Origin: Noviherbaspirillum saxi
Lineage (GTDB): Bacteria; Pseudomonadota; Gammaproteobacteria; Burkholderiales; Burkholderiaceae_D
Direction of reading: 5' to 3'
Assembly (NCBI RefSeq): GCF_003591035.1
Contig: NZ_QYUO01000003.1
Location: forward strand, 992,001 to 1,056,000
Length of the DNA: 64,000 nt
Shown: one piece after another, positions 35,587 to 43,800 of the stretch
Layout of the letters: each line of letters starts with the position of its first letter
How positions within the stretch are numbered: position 1 is the stretch's first letter
Translations under genes and position numbers: made by a program
Notes under the pieces: model-generated
Database searches by the model: none
The model's input: the letters and a program-made list of their open reading frames with translations, nothing else
Told to the model about the DNA's origin: nothing

Positions 35587-36126
35587 ATGAATAGTCCTTT
35601 ACAACCGGCTGTACCTGTCGGCTTCGAACCCGCACCGCTGGACCTGATCCTTACCCACAAGTTGCTAAACCCCTGTTCCTTCCCCCTATGAGAGGAGCCC
35701 TATTGAGAATTACGATCACCAGCCTGACTCGCGCACTTATGGGTAAAGATCAGACCGCTGGACGAGGGCTTTCTTAACCTGATCGGGCCACTCCATGCGC
35801 GGCGCGCGGACAACGGCACCTATATTCTTGCCTGGCGCGCGACGGCCGATCATGCCAACCGCTACGGTGTCGTTCATGGCGGACTGCTGTCGACCTTGGC
35901 CGACGTCGCAATCGGCATGAATCTGGCTCGCTTAACGTCCACGGTGGAAGTCACGCTGACGCTCAATCTTTCGCTGGACTTCATTAGTCAGGCGCGCGAA
36001 GGCGACTGGATAGAGGCGCATGTCGAATTGAACAAGGAAGGCGGCCGGGTTCGCCTCGGCCAGTGCCGTATCGTGGTGGGAGACAGCCTCGTGGTGCGGG
36101 GTACCGCCGTTTTCTATGTGCCGTAG
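35587..36126 (+). pseudogene. PaaI-type thioesterase gene interrupted by a miniature element
   Basis: Removing 120 bases (the 110-base element plus one copy of its 10-base target duplication) rejoins MNSPLQPAVPVGFEPAPLD to EGFLNLIGPLHARR and restores a 139-codon gene. It has the hotdog thioesterase motif YGVVHGGLLSTLADVAIG and the end LVVRGTAVFYVP, and 139 residues is the family's normal length. The insertion is a multiple of three, so the frame is kept, but the element brings a TGA at 35689. Translation would therefore stop after 34 codons. The rest looks undamaged, which suggests a recent event. Restart at the TTG at 35896 would give only 76 residues without the active-site HGG. Confidence 0.9.
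35644..35753. mobile_element. 110-bp miniature element with Tn5/IS50-like ends
   Basis: The ends are 19-base inverted repeats: CTGATCCTTACCCACAAGT on the left and CTGATCTTTACCCATAAGT as the reverse complement of the right end, two mismatches apart. The left end agrees at 15 of 19 positions with the Tn5/IS50 outside end as I remember it (CTGACTCTTATACACAAGT). ACCGCTGGAC occurs immediately on both sides (35634-35643 and 35754-35763), a target duplication of 9 or 10 bases as expected for IS4/IS50-group transposition. There is no coding capacity, so it must have been moved by a transposase encoded elsewhere. Confidence 0.88.
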
Positions 36127-36263
36127 GTTCGCATCCGGCGCATACGGGCCAGACGCGATAATTGCCAAGTTGGTATAGTTAGAATCGGTAGCCTTGCAAC
36201 TGTCCAGGCGGCGTTGCGTCGCGGAACCTTACTATATCGGACTACTCTTCAGGAGATTCAGGC

Positions 36264-37313
36264 ATGGAATATCGGCGTCTTGGCAAATCGGGGCTTCGCG
36301 TTCCGGCACTCAGCTTTGGCACGGCCACCTTTGGCGGTGGAAACGACTTCTTCAAGGCATGGGGTGCGACGGATGTGGCTGGCGCGTCGCGGCTTATCGA
36401 TATCTGCCTTGAGCATGGCGTTTCAATGTTTGATAGTGCCGATGTGTATTCGGATGGCCTGGCCGAGCAGATTCTTGGCGACGCGATCAAGGGCAGGCAG
36501 CATCGCTTGCTGATCTCGACCAAGATCACTTTTCCCAAAGCCAAAACCGAAGGTCCAAACGACTATGGCTCGTCACGCCAGCATCTGGTGAAAACCATAG
36601 ATCAAACCCTGAAACGTCTTGGCACCGACCATATCGACCTGCTGCAACTGCATGGCCAGGATAACAATACGCCGGTGGAAGAAACCCTTGCCACGCTGGA
36701 CCAGCTGGTACGCGCCGGCAAGGTGAACTATATTGGCTGCTCCAACTTTTCCGGCTGGCACTTGATGAAGTCGCTGGCGGCTTCCGACCGCTATGGCTTC
36801 CCGCGTTATGTCGCGCACCAGGCTTATTATTCGCTGCTCAACCGCGACTACGAGTGGGACCTGATGCCACTCGGCGAGGATCAGGGCGTGGGAGGGGTCA
36901 TCTGGAGCCCGTTAGGCTGGGGCAAACTCACCGGAAAAGTCCGTAGAGGCCAGCCTTCCCAGCCCGGCACCCGCGCGCACGACATTGCCGGCACCGGGCC
37001 TCATTTCGAAGAAGGGCGCTTGTACCGCATCGTCGATGCACTAGATGTTATTGCCGGAGAGACGGGAAAAACCGTTCCGCAAGTTGCACTGAACTGGCTG
37101 CTATGCCGGCCTACCGTTGCCAGTGTGATCATCGGTGCGCGTAACGAAGCGCAACTCATCGACAATCTGGGCGCAATTGGCTGGCAGCTGACGAGCGAAC
37201 AAATCGCCAGACTCGATGAAGCGAGCGATGTGCCGCCCGTTTATCCTGTGTGGCATCAGCGCGGCTTTCCGATGCTGAATGAGCGTCTTGAATCCGCAAA
37301 GCTGGTGCGGTGA
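36264..37313 (+). CDS. Aldo/keto reductase
   Basis: A 349-residue aldo/keto reductase, likely of the MocA/YajO-like group. It begins MEYRRLGKSGLRVPALSFGT and has the catalytic Asp and Tyr in FDSADVYSDGLAEQILG, the His segment DHIDLLQLHGQD and the NADPH-binding VASVIIGARNEAQLIDNL. AGGAGA precedes the ATG. It stands alone between the scar region and the dienelactone hydrolase; substrate unknown. Confidence 0.92.
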   Translation: MEYRRLGKSGLRVPALSFGTATFGGGNDFFKAWGATDVAGASRLIDICLEHGVSMFDSADVYSDGLAEQILGDAIKGRQHRLLISTKITFPKAKTEGPNDYGSSRQHLVKTIDQTLKRLGTDHIDLLQLHGQDNNTPVEETLATLDQLVRAGKVNYIGCSNFSGWHLMKSLAASDRYGFPRYVAHQAYYSLLNRDYEWDLMPLGEDQGVGGVIWSPLGWGKLTGKVRRGQPSQPGTRAHDIAGTGPHFEEGRLYRIVDALDVIAGETGKTVPQVALNWLLCRPTVASVIIGARNEAQLIDNLGAIGWQLTSEQIARLDEASDVPPVYPVWHQRGFPMLNERLESAKLVR

Positions 37314-37549
37314 ATTCGGCATGGCAGGCGGCCTTGTTAATGACCATGATCGACATACTTGTGATTGTCCAATTTGGCATGAAAAATGTCGTTTTTGAAT
37401 GTTGGGCATCGGCGCCGGTAAAGGCAGACTGTGAACTCCTGAAATTGAGCCGCTTTCCTGTGTGAGAAAAATAAGATTTTTTCACCATGGTCAGTGACAG
37501 CTATCAGGGCGATGCCGATCCAACCATTCAACAATAAGGAGCCACCACG

Positions 37550-38371
37550 ATGCCGAAACGAAACCTGACTGAAGACGATCTGCTCGACGACTTCAATCCT
37601 CGTCAAATCACACTCGATGGCGTTACAAAGGTCGTCCATGTAGCCGGTACTGGACCGGCGGTCATCGTCATGACCGAAATGCCGGGCATCAGCCCGCATG
37701 TCGCTCGCTTCAGTCGCTGGATTCGCGACGCAGGATTCACCGTCTACATGCCTTCGCTATTCGGTCGTGATGGCGCCGTGCCGAATGTCGAAGAGGGCAA
37801 GGCTATCTTCCAGCGTGCATGCGTGAGCGCCGAGTTCCGCGCATTCGCAGTCAATGAGTCGAGCCCTGTCACCAGGTGGCTGCGGTCGCTGGCAAGGCGG
37901 GCGCACGAGGAATGCGGCGGTTCTGGCGTTGGCGCGATCGGAATGTGCTTTACCGGCAACTTTGCGCTTACGATGATGCTTGATCCCTCGATGCTCGCGC
38001 CGGTACTTTGCCAGCCGACATTGCCTCTGAATGATCCTGCCGGACTCGAAATCGGGCCCGAAGAGTTGCTTGCCGTGCGGCGACGTCTGGACCGGGACGA
38101 CCTGACCGTGCTGGCCTACCGTTTCGAGGGAGACCGGTTCTGCAAGGCGCAAAGGTTTGCTGCCTACGCCGAAGCACTTGGCGACCGCTTCGTCGCTCGG
38201 GTACTTCCCGACAGCGCGGCCAACCGCGATTCTCTTGCGCCGTTTTTCGAGCATGTGGTCGCGAGTCCGCACAGCGTGGTGACCGCCCATCTGATCGATG
38301 AGGCGGGCCAGCCGACGATTGCCGCCCGCGACGAGATTCTTTCGTTTTTCACTCGTCGCCTTGCCTCATGA
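37550..38371 (+). CDS. Dienelactone hydrolase family protein
   Basis: A 273-residue alpha/beta hydrolase. The nucleophile elbow is GAIGMCFTGNFAL, with Cys as the likely nucleophile, as in dienelactone hydrolases (GxCxGG-like). The catalytic His is probably in the C-terminal region (VASPHSVVTAHLID). Preceded by AAGGAG. Family members hydrolyse carboxy-methylene lactones or esters, but many have unknown substrates. The 236 bases before it hold no other gene. Confidence 0.88.
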   Translation: MPKRNLTEDDLLDDFNPRQITLDGVTKVVHVAGTGPAVIVMTEMPGISPHVARFSRWIRDAGFTVYMPSLFGRDGAVPNVEEGKAIFQRACVSAEFRAFAVNESSPVTRWLRSLARRAHEECGGSGVGAIGMCFTGNFALTMMLDPSMLAPVLCQPTLPLNDPAGLEIGPEELLAVRRRLDRDDLTVLAYRFEGDRFCKAQRFAAYAEALGDRFVARVLPDSAANRDSLAPFFEHVVASPHSVVTAHLIDEAGQPTIAARDEILSFFTRRLAS

Positions 38372-38413
38372 CGCCGGCGGTGATGGTGCCTATACCCGCT
38401 GAGCAATTCCGGA

Positions 38414-40300
38414 TCAGAACGTTACCTGATACGCATAATCGCCCGGTTCAAGCGCGCCAAACATGATGGCGGCGCGGTATTCATCAAGCTTGACCACCGT
38501 CGGTTTTGCCAATCCCGTCTTCACCGGTTGAACAGTAGGCGGCGGGCCTTTTTGCGGCAGCATGACGATGACGCTTGCGCCGTTCAGGCGTTTTTTGCCG
38601 ACGACGGTAATGTCAAGCTCAAGACGTTTGCCGGAGCTGACGGTTGAAACCCTGAGATGCTCGCGCTCGCGCCACCAGTCGGCCACCTGTCCGGCAGATG
38701 CAAGCCAGAGCTGGTCCTTGCGCTGCTTCAGGCGTTCCAGGTAACCCGGCATGGCTTTGGCAAGCACGCTATCAGCGTGAAAATTCTGACTATGCACGCT
38801 CAACAAGCCTAGCGCGCCCTGATCGACGGCCAGGTCGAAATCTTCAATCAGTTCCTTCGTGGTTTGCTCGACATTGAGATTCTGGCTGGCCAGATTGATG
38901 TCGTCGCGTTGCGTGCGCGGCAAGACAATCAAGGCATCGTCGGGTTCGACGTCCGGCAGTTTGGAAACGATAGGTAGCCGGGCCTCGGTCCGGGACGGAT
39001 CCGCCGCATGATGACGTATGCCGGACTTATGCAGCAAGGCTTCGGTCGCGGCGTCATATCCTTCCAGCGGAGCGCGGAAACCGGTAATGGTATCGACGTC
39101 CGGAATCACTGTTGCCATCTCGGTGCGCATGATTTGCATGCGCTGCTCCTGGAGTTTCGGCGGCTGGCCCTTGAAGCCGTCATGCACGTCGGCGTGATAG
39201 CCCACTTCGAAGTCACGATGGAGCCGGGTCAGCACTTCCGGGTAACGCCGGCCTACCGAAGTAAGGACATAGAAGGTCGCGCGATAGTCGATCGCGCGCA
39301 TCATCGAAGCAAACACTTCCGCATTCGGGAATCCGTCTTCGGTATCCATTTCGATGACTTGCGCGGCACGTTTGCCGTTGGGCCATGCAGCGCGCACGAT
39401 CGCCGGTTCGCGCTGCAGCCACTGGAGCGTGTTGTCGATCACTTCATACATCATGAGCGGACGCGATTCCCACACCGATTCGGCAAATGCATAGAACGTC
39501 GTACGACTGGGACCCGGTGCTGTTTCGGTATAGACGATCGCGCCTTCGTCGCGCCGTTCGGGTTCAACGATGCGCGCCCAGTTCATGAAGCGTCCGGCGA
39601 CCATTTCTCCCTTGGCGCGCAACAGGGTTTCCGAAGTTTTGCTCAGCGGCAGGCGCTGTCCGGCCGGATGCTTGTACGTTACCGGCGATTCGCCATTGAC
39701 GATCAAATAACTGACTTCGGCCGCGCGTGGAATTTCACCTGTCATTTTCACGCCCAGCGTTTCCAGGAATTCCCATCCGGCCCAGTCGCCCTTGCCATTT
39801 CTTGAGCCGGTCGCCCAGGTAGCAAGGACGGAACCGCCTTTTTGGCGAAAGGACAGAATCTCCGCGCGCTCTTCGTCGCTCAGCGCGATGGCCGACGGCA
39901 ATACGAGCACGCCGTTTTTGAATTCTTTCAACTGGCCGGGTTCGCGAACTTCCTTGTAGGTCCGCTTGCGATTGGCGAAGTAATCACGCCAGGGGACTAG
40001 CAGGGTATCGTAGTTTCCGCCGATGGTGCCGAAGTAAGCTTTGGTCGATGGAGATGCATAGAGGATGACGTTTTCGCTTGACGATGCGACAAAGGAAATC
40101 GCGCCGTTCATGGTAATCAGCGGCACACGCCAGCCAAGCGACTGCATGACCGTGAGGTACATCAGTACCGGCACACCCACGCCCAGGATCACCATCATCG
40201 GCAGGTAAGTGCTGATTCTCCTGAAGGCAGGCGTGCTTGCGCGACGATCGACGAGGTCTGGCTTCATTCGAAAAAACGGCGAGGTAAAGAGAGCGTTCAA
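38414..40300 (-). CDS. Membrane-anchored NodB-type polysaccharide deacetylase
   Basis: A 628-residue protein: one membrane segment at residues 33-54, a periplasmic amidotransferase-like domain (about 75-200, with GVLVLPSAIALSDEERAEIL), a NodB-type deacetylase domain and a C-terminal beta domain. The NodB marks are EMDTEDGF (317-324), the metal pair His369-x3-His373 in GYHADVH, FRAP (408-411) and LLSVHSQNF. It probably removes acetyl groups from an amino-sugar polymer in the periplasm. The first codon is a TTG overlapping the upstream stop (TTGA); ATG 40267 is an alternative start. A paralogue lies at 46982. Final gene of the bcsE-OMP-GT2 operon. Confidence 0.87.
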   Translation of the reverse strand: MNALFTSPFFRMKPDLVDRRASTPAFRRISTYLPMMVILGVGVPVLMYLTVMQSLGWRVPLITMNGAISFVASSSENVILYASPSTKAYFGTIGGNYDTLLVPWRDYFANRKRTYKEVREPGQLKEFKNGVLVLPSAIALSDEERAEILSFRQKGGSVLATWATGSRNGKGDWAGWEFLETLGVKMTGEIPRAAEVSYLIVNGESPVTYKHPAGQRLPLSKTSETLLRAKGEMVAGRFMNWARIVEPERRDEGAIVYTETAPGPSRTTFYAFAESVWESRPLMMYEVIDNTLQWLQREPAIVRAAWPNGKRAAQVIEMDTEDGFPNAEVFASMMRAIDYRATFYVLTSVGRRYPEVLTRLHRDFEVGYHADVHDGFKGQPPKLQEQRMQIMRTEMATVIPDVDTITGFRAPLEGYDAATEALLHKSGIRHHAADPSRTEARLPIVSKLPDVEPDDALIVLPRTQRDDINLASQNLNVEQTTKELIEDFDLAVDQGALGLLSVHSQNFHADSVLAKAMPGYLERLKQRKDQLWLASAGQVADWWREREHLRVSTVSSGKRLELDITVVGKKRLNGASVIVMLPQKGPPPTVQPVKTGLAKPTVVKLDEYRAAIMFGALEPGDYAYQVTF

Positions 40301-40512
40301 TGTTCAGCGGACGGAGATTCCATCAGCGATGGCGGAACATAGCGTTTCAGAAAAATCGGTTCATGCGGACCGGTCGCCTGACCGTCGGACTCCTTGGCTT
40401 TCGGTTTGCGCTTGTCGCGCAGTTTGAAGGCGGCATAGGCGCCGACGCCGACGACCGTGGTGCCGATGGTCGTCACCAGGATAACCGTTGCAAGAATAGA
40501 AATCAGATCCAT
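40297..40512 (-). CDS. Small single-span membrane protein of the polysaccharide operon
   Basis: A 71-residue protein: an N-terminal membrane span (LISILATVILVTTIGTTVVG), then a basic stretch KLRDKRKPKAK and a soluble tail. It begins one base after the GT2 stop and its own stop overlaps the deacetylase start, so it is co-translated with both. Its place next to a PgaC-like synthase recalls the small partner PgaD, but the size and sequence do not allow that name. It may stabilise the synthase or couple it to the deacetylase. Confidence 0.7.
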   Translation of the reverse strand: MDLISILATVILVTTIGTTVVGVGAYAAFKLRDKRKPKAKESDGQATGPHEPIFLKRYVPPSLMESPSAEH

Positions 40513-40513
40513 A

Positions 40514-41872
40514 TCAGAGCTTTCCTTCCCGATCCAATTTGCCCCAAGTCATGGTGTGTCCGCGCCACTCTTCGATCGTGGCTAAGACTTTGGAGACGTC
40601 GATGATATTAATATAGAAAAGACGGAACATGACCGAGTAAAAAATGAGAGACGGTTCTTCTTCTTCGATCACAATGCAGTACGCGGCGGCCACTACGTCC
40701 AGTATCGTCAGCTGCAGCCACCAGTAAAAGAGCAGCACCGCCAGCCCGTAACGAATGCCGACATAACCGAAAAACAGGTTGCCCAGTATCGTCGAAAACG
40801 GCCACATGATGGCTTCGAACAGCATGTACCAGAGGATGAAGCAATTGACTCCAGCCTTGCGCGGTTGCCACAGCGCCGCACTATGCTTGCTGGTCGCCTG
40901 CAGAATACCACGCGTCCATCGATAGCGTTGCTTGAGCAGGTCGAGCAGGCGGCTCGGGGTTTCGACCCAGGCAATGGCCGTTGGTTCATACGCGATATGC
41001 CAGCCCTGCATCAATAACTTGAGCGTGAGGTCGCAGTCTTCGGCAAAGGTGTCATGGTCGTAGCCGCCGACTTGTTGCAAGACTGTCTTGCGGAACATGC
41101 CAAGCGGGCCGGGGATGATATTCACCGAACGCATGAAACTCTGGGCCTTGCGCGCCATGGCCAGGCCTTCGACATATTCCAGCGCCTGAATATTGGTCCA
41201 GATGTTTTCCCGATTGATCACCTTGACATTGCCGGCCACCGCGCCGATCCGCGGATTTTCGAAGTGCCGGATGCAGGCGCGCAGCGTATTGCGCGACAAC
41301 TTAGAGTCGCCATCCATGTTGAGCACGAACTCGCCGCGCGCGAGACTCATGCCGGTATTGAGTGCTTCGGCCTTGCCGCCATTGCGCTTGGTGACGACGC
41401 GAACCGGTATCTTGGTTTGCTCGCGCGCGACGGCAATGGCTTTTTCATAAGTGTCGTCGGTGGAGCCGTCGTCGATCACGATGATTTCGTAATTGGGATA
41501 ATCCAGTAGCAGCAGCGAACGGATCGCGGCCTGGATCACGACGCCTTCGTTGTAGGCAGGGACTACCAGCGAAATCATCGGCAGCGAGCTTTCCTCGTTG
41601 TACTTCGGGCTGACGGTTTCTTCACGCTTTGTGTACAGACCTTCAAGATGATCCATGAACGAGTACAGGATCAGCACCGCGTAGCGTATCACCAGAAGCA
41701 ACAGGAAAAACAGCAGATAGAGTGTAAGGATCGCAAGTACATAGTTTTCCAGCAGGACGCTGAACGATCCCTTCGACTGGCGCACCGAGTCATAGCTGAA
41801 CGCCAGCAGCACGCCCATGATGGCGAGTGCGGTTGCAACCCACAGGTAGCGATAAACCTTCCGGGCTACCAA
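40514..41872 (-). CDS. PgaC-like processive GT2 glycosyltransferase
   Basis: A family 2 synthase of about 452 residues with N-terminal membrane spans and a further cluster near the C-terminus. All processive GT2 motifs are intact: VVPAYNEG, VIDDGSTDDT (134-137 for DDGS), KAEALNTG, MDGDS (DxD, 187-189), FAEDCDLTLKL (ED) and QRYRW (315-319). It resembles poly-N-acetylglucosamine synthases more than BcsA and lacks a PilZ domain. The proposed start is a TTG at 41872, overlapping the TAG of the outer-membrane gene; the first ATG (41818) would cut into the first span. It is the only evidently active synthase in the locus. Confidence 0.88.
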   Translation of the reverse strand: MVARKVYRYLWVATALAIMGVLLAFSYDSVRQSKGSFSVLLENYVLAILTLYLLFFLLLLVIRYAVLILYSFMDHLEGLYTKREETVSPKYNEESSLPMISLVVPAYNEGVVIQAAIRSLLLLDYPNYEIIVIDDGSTDDTYEKAIAVAREQTKIPVRVVTKRNGGKAEALNTGMSLARGEFVLNMDGDSKLSRNTLRACIRHFENPRIGAVAGNVKVINRENIWTNIQALEYVEGLAMARKAQSFMRSVNIIPGPLGMFRKTVLQQVGGYDHDTFAEDCDLTLKLLMQGWHIAYEPTAIAWVETPSRLLDLLKQRYRWTRGILQATSKHSAALWQPRKAGVNCFILWYMLFEAIMWPFSTILGNLFFGYVGIRYGLAVLLFYWWLQLTILDVVAAAYCIVIEEEEPSLIFYSVMFRLFYINIIDVSKVLATIEEWRGHTMTWGKLDREGKL

Positions 41873-43656
41873 AGCTTTTCCAGATTGATGTTGAAGGACT
41901 TCGACCGATACGCGGCGTTGTCGCGCTGGCTCGCCATGCTCCAGAGATTGAAGCCCACACCGATGTCGTTCGAAAGCCAGCGCTTGCCGCCTGCGGACAC
42001 GCTCCAGCTGTCGCCCGCATCGCCATAAATGCGCGTGCCGGCCTGGCCCGAAACGAACAGGTTCCAGTCGGCCGCATCCCATTCGCCCAGCAGCCCGGCA
42101 TAGAAGGATCCGAAACCGATCTCGGGCGACCAGTAGTTCGGGGTATTGAATTTGGCCTCGCGCGCTTCGACGCCAACGAAGGGTTTGAGGTTGTTTCCTA
42201 AAGGCCGCAGGTTGGAGGCAAGCCGCAGATTGCCCGAGAGGATCCTGTTGCCGTCCGAGATATCAAAATAATTGAGGCGTCCGGCTACCCGGCCAAACGA
42301 AAAATCCTGAGCACCCTCCAGGCCGACATGGTTCGCGCTCAGATTGGCGAGCAGGGCATTCGGATTGACGGCGTTTCGCCCCCAGTTCACGCGTCCGAGT
42401 TCGAGCACGTTGTCATTGTCGCCAAACTTCAGGCGCGTGCTGCCGTAGAGCGTGCGATTGCCTTCGCTTGGCACGCTGAGCTCGAAACTCGGCTTCAGGT
42501 TCAATGCAGGCGCGTGATAACGTAGGGTCAGCTCCTTCTGGCGCGCCACGGTGGGAAGCTGATTGTCCTGTACACCGCTGACTTCGACTTCGATGGTGTT
42601 TGGGCCACCGCCTTCGCGCCAGCGGTGATTGATCGTTGCCGCCTTGCGCTTGATGTCTGAAGAATCCTCGGAACCGCCGGCACTGAAGGTCGTGCGTGGA
42701 CGCAGCGCGCGCTGCGCCAGGGTGACGCCCTCCTTGGCGCTGGCATTGGCGGGATCCGCCGCGAGGACTGCGCGATACAGGGGAAGGGCTTCATCGTCGC
42801 GGCCGCGCCAGCGATGCACGTTTGCCATGCCGATCCTGGCTTCATTGGCGAGCTTGCCTGCCGTCAGTCCTTGATAGATGGCTTGCGCTTCCTTCAATCG
42901 GCCGGTCCATGCGAGGCAATTGGCAATGATCAGTTGCAACTCCGGGTCGGCCTTCTCGCGCGTCATCAGCGCCAGGCCTTCGGTGCCCGCTTCATAATAC
43001 TTTTCGCTTGCGCTGAGTGTGGCGACGCGCTGCGCGCCGGGACTGCGCGCGGGCTGGGCCGGTGCCTCCGGCTGCGCCGGCGGTGTCGGGACTGCGGGCA
43101 CTTGCGGAGCCGGGCGCGGTTCGGCATGAAGTGTCGCGCCGGCGGGCGGCATGGTTTGATACTGCGACAATTGATGCAGAGCGCTCGCCGGCGATTCGCG
43201 CATGAGCGGACGCGTTTCCGGCACAGGTGCCGGGGCAGGGCGTGGCCGCAACTCCGGGATAGGCGCGGGCGCTGCGTACTGCTCGTTCCGGCGCAGGGAT
43301 TGCAATTTTGCTTTTGCCGCGTCGGCAAAAGCGGTGCCTTCCAATGCTTCGAGCTGCATCCTCGCCTCATCAATCCTGCTGATACGCTGCAAACTGTCGG
43401 CGACGATAAAGCGAAGATGATGATTCCAGGGTTGTGACAACAGGTCGTTCAAACCGCGCGCCGCCGCACCTTCGTATTGGCCTTTCTTATGCAGATCAAT
43501 CGCCGCGCTCACCGGCGTGGTGTTCGCGCCGGCCAAGGTGCTGAGCGACAGTCCGATGCACCATACCAAGTGACGAAGCACAGTCTTCCGTCGAACGCGC
43601 GGGGTACCCGAGACAGTAGGCGATTCAGAAAGGGTGGCAGGCCTGGTTGAAATCAT
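41866..43656 (-). CDS. TPR/beta-barrel outer-membrane polysaccharide exporter (PgaA/BcsC-like)
   Basis: A 596-residue protein with a signal peptide (HLVWCIGLSLSTLAGANTTP region), periplasmic TPR repeats (for example YRAVLAADPANASAKEGVTL), a Pro-rich spacer, and a C-terminal half of alternating strands (NRTLYGSTRLKFGDNDNVLE) ending in LEKLW, an aromatic end typical of barrels. The ATG at 43656 was chosen because upstream codons run into intergenic sequence. It overlaps the GT2 start. It is the only recognisable barrel in the locus and the probable outer-membrane exit for the polymer. Confidence 0.82.
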   Translation of the reverse strand: MISTRPATLSESPTVSGTPRVRRKTVLRHLVWCIGLSLSTLAGANTTPVSAAIDLHKKGQYEGAAARGLNDLLSQPWNHHLRFIVADSLQRISRIDEARMQLEALEGTAFADAAKAKLQSLRRNEQYAAPAPIPELRPRPAPAPVPETRPLMRESPASALHQLSQYQTMPPAGATLHAEPRPAPQVPAVPTPPAQPEAPAQPARSPGAQRVATLSASEKYYEAGTEGLALMTREKADPELQLIIANCLAWTGRLKEAQAIYQGLTAGKLANEARIGMANVHRWRGRDDEALPLYRAVLAADPANASAKEGVTLAQRALRPRTTFSAGGSEDSSDIKRKAATINHRWREGGGPNTIEVEVSGVQDNQLPTVARQKELTLRYHAPALNLKPSFELSVPSEGNRTLYGSTRLKFGDNDNVLELGRVNWGRNAVNPNALLANLSANHVGLEGAQDFSFGRVAGRLNYFDISDGNRILSGNLRLASNLRPLGNNLKPFVGVEAREAKFNTPNYWSPEIGFGSFYAGLLGEWDAADWNLFVSGQAGTRIYGDAGDSWSVSAGGKRWLSNDIGVGFNLWSMASQRDNAAYRSKSFNINLEKLW

Positions 43657-43800
43657 GGTGGTCGCGATATGCAGTGTTAGGGCTGGCGCGATTGTCTCGC
43701 GATGTTTTTGGTTTGGCGGTCCAGGCGGGAACAGTTCATCTGGATGCATTGTTCGTATGTATGTGCGCGCTGCATGCCGGCCGTTGTCGCTGGGCGACCC

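Noticed and set aside
37314..37549. Possible gene in the gap before the dienelactone hydrolase
   Set aside because: Only short frames without ribosome sites or family resemblance were seen; it is probably just the promoter region.
38414..43656. Naming the four left genes pgaABCD
   Set aside because: The gene order differs, the deacetylase lacks the PgaB layout, and the small protein is not clearly PgaD, so only likeness is claimed.
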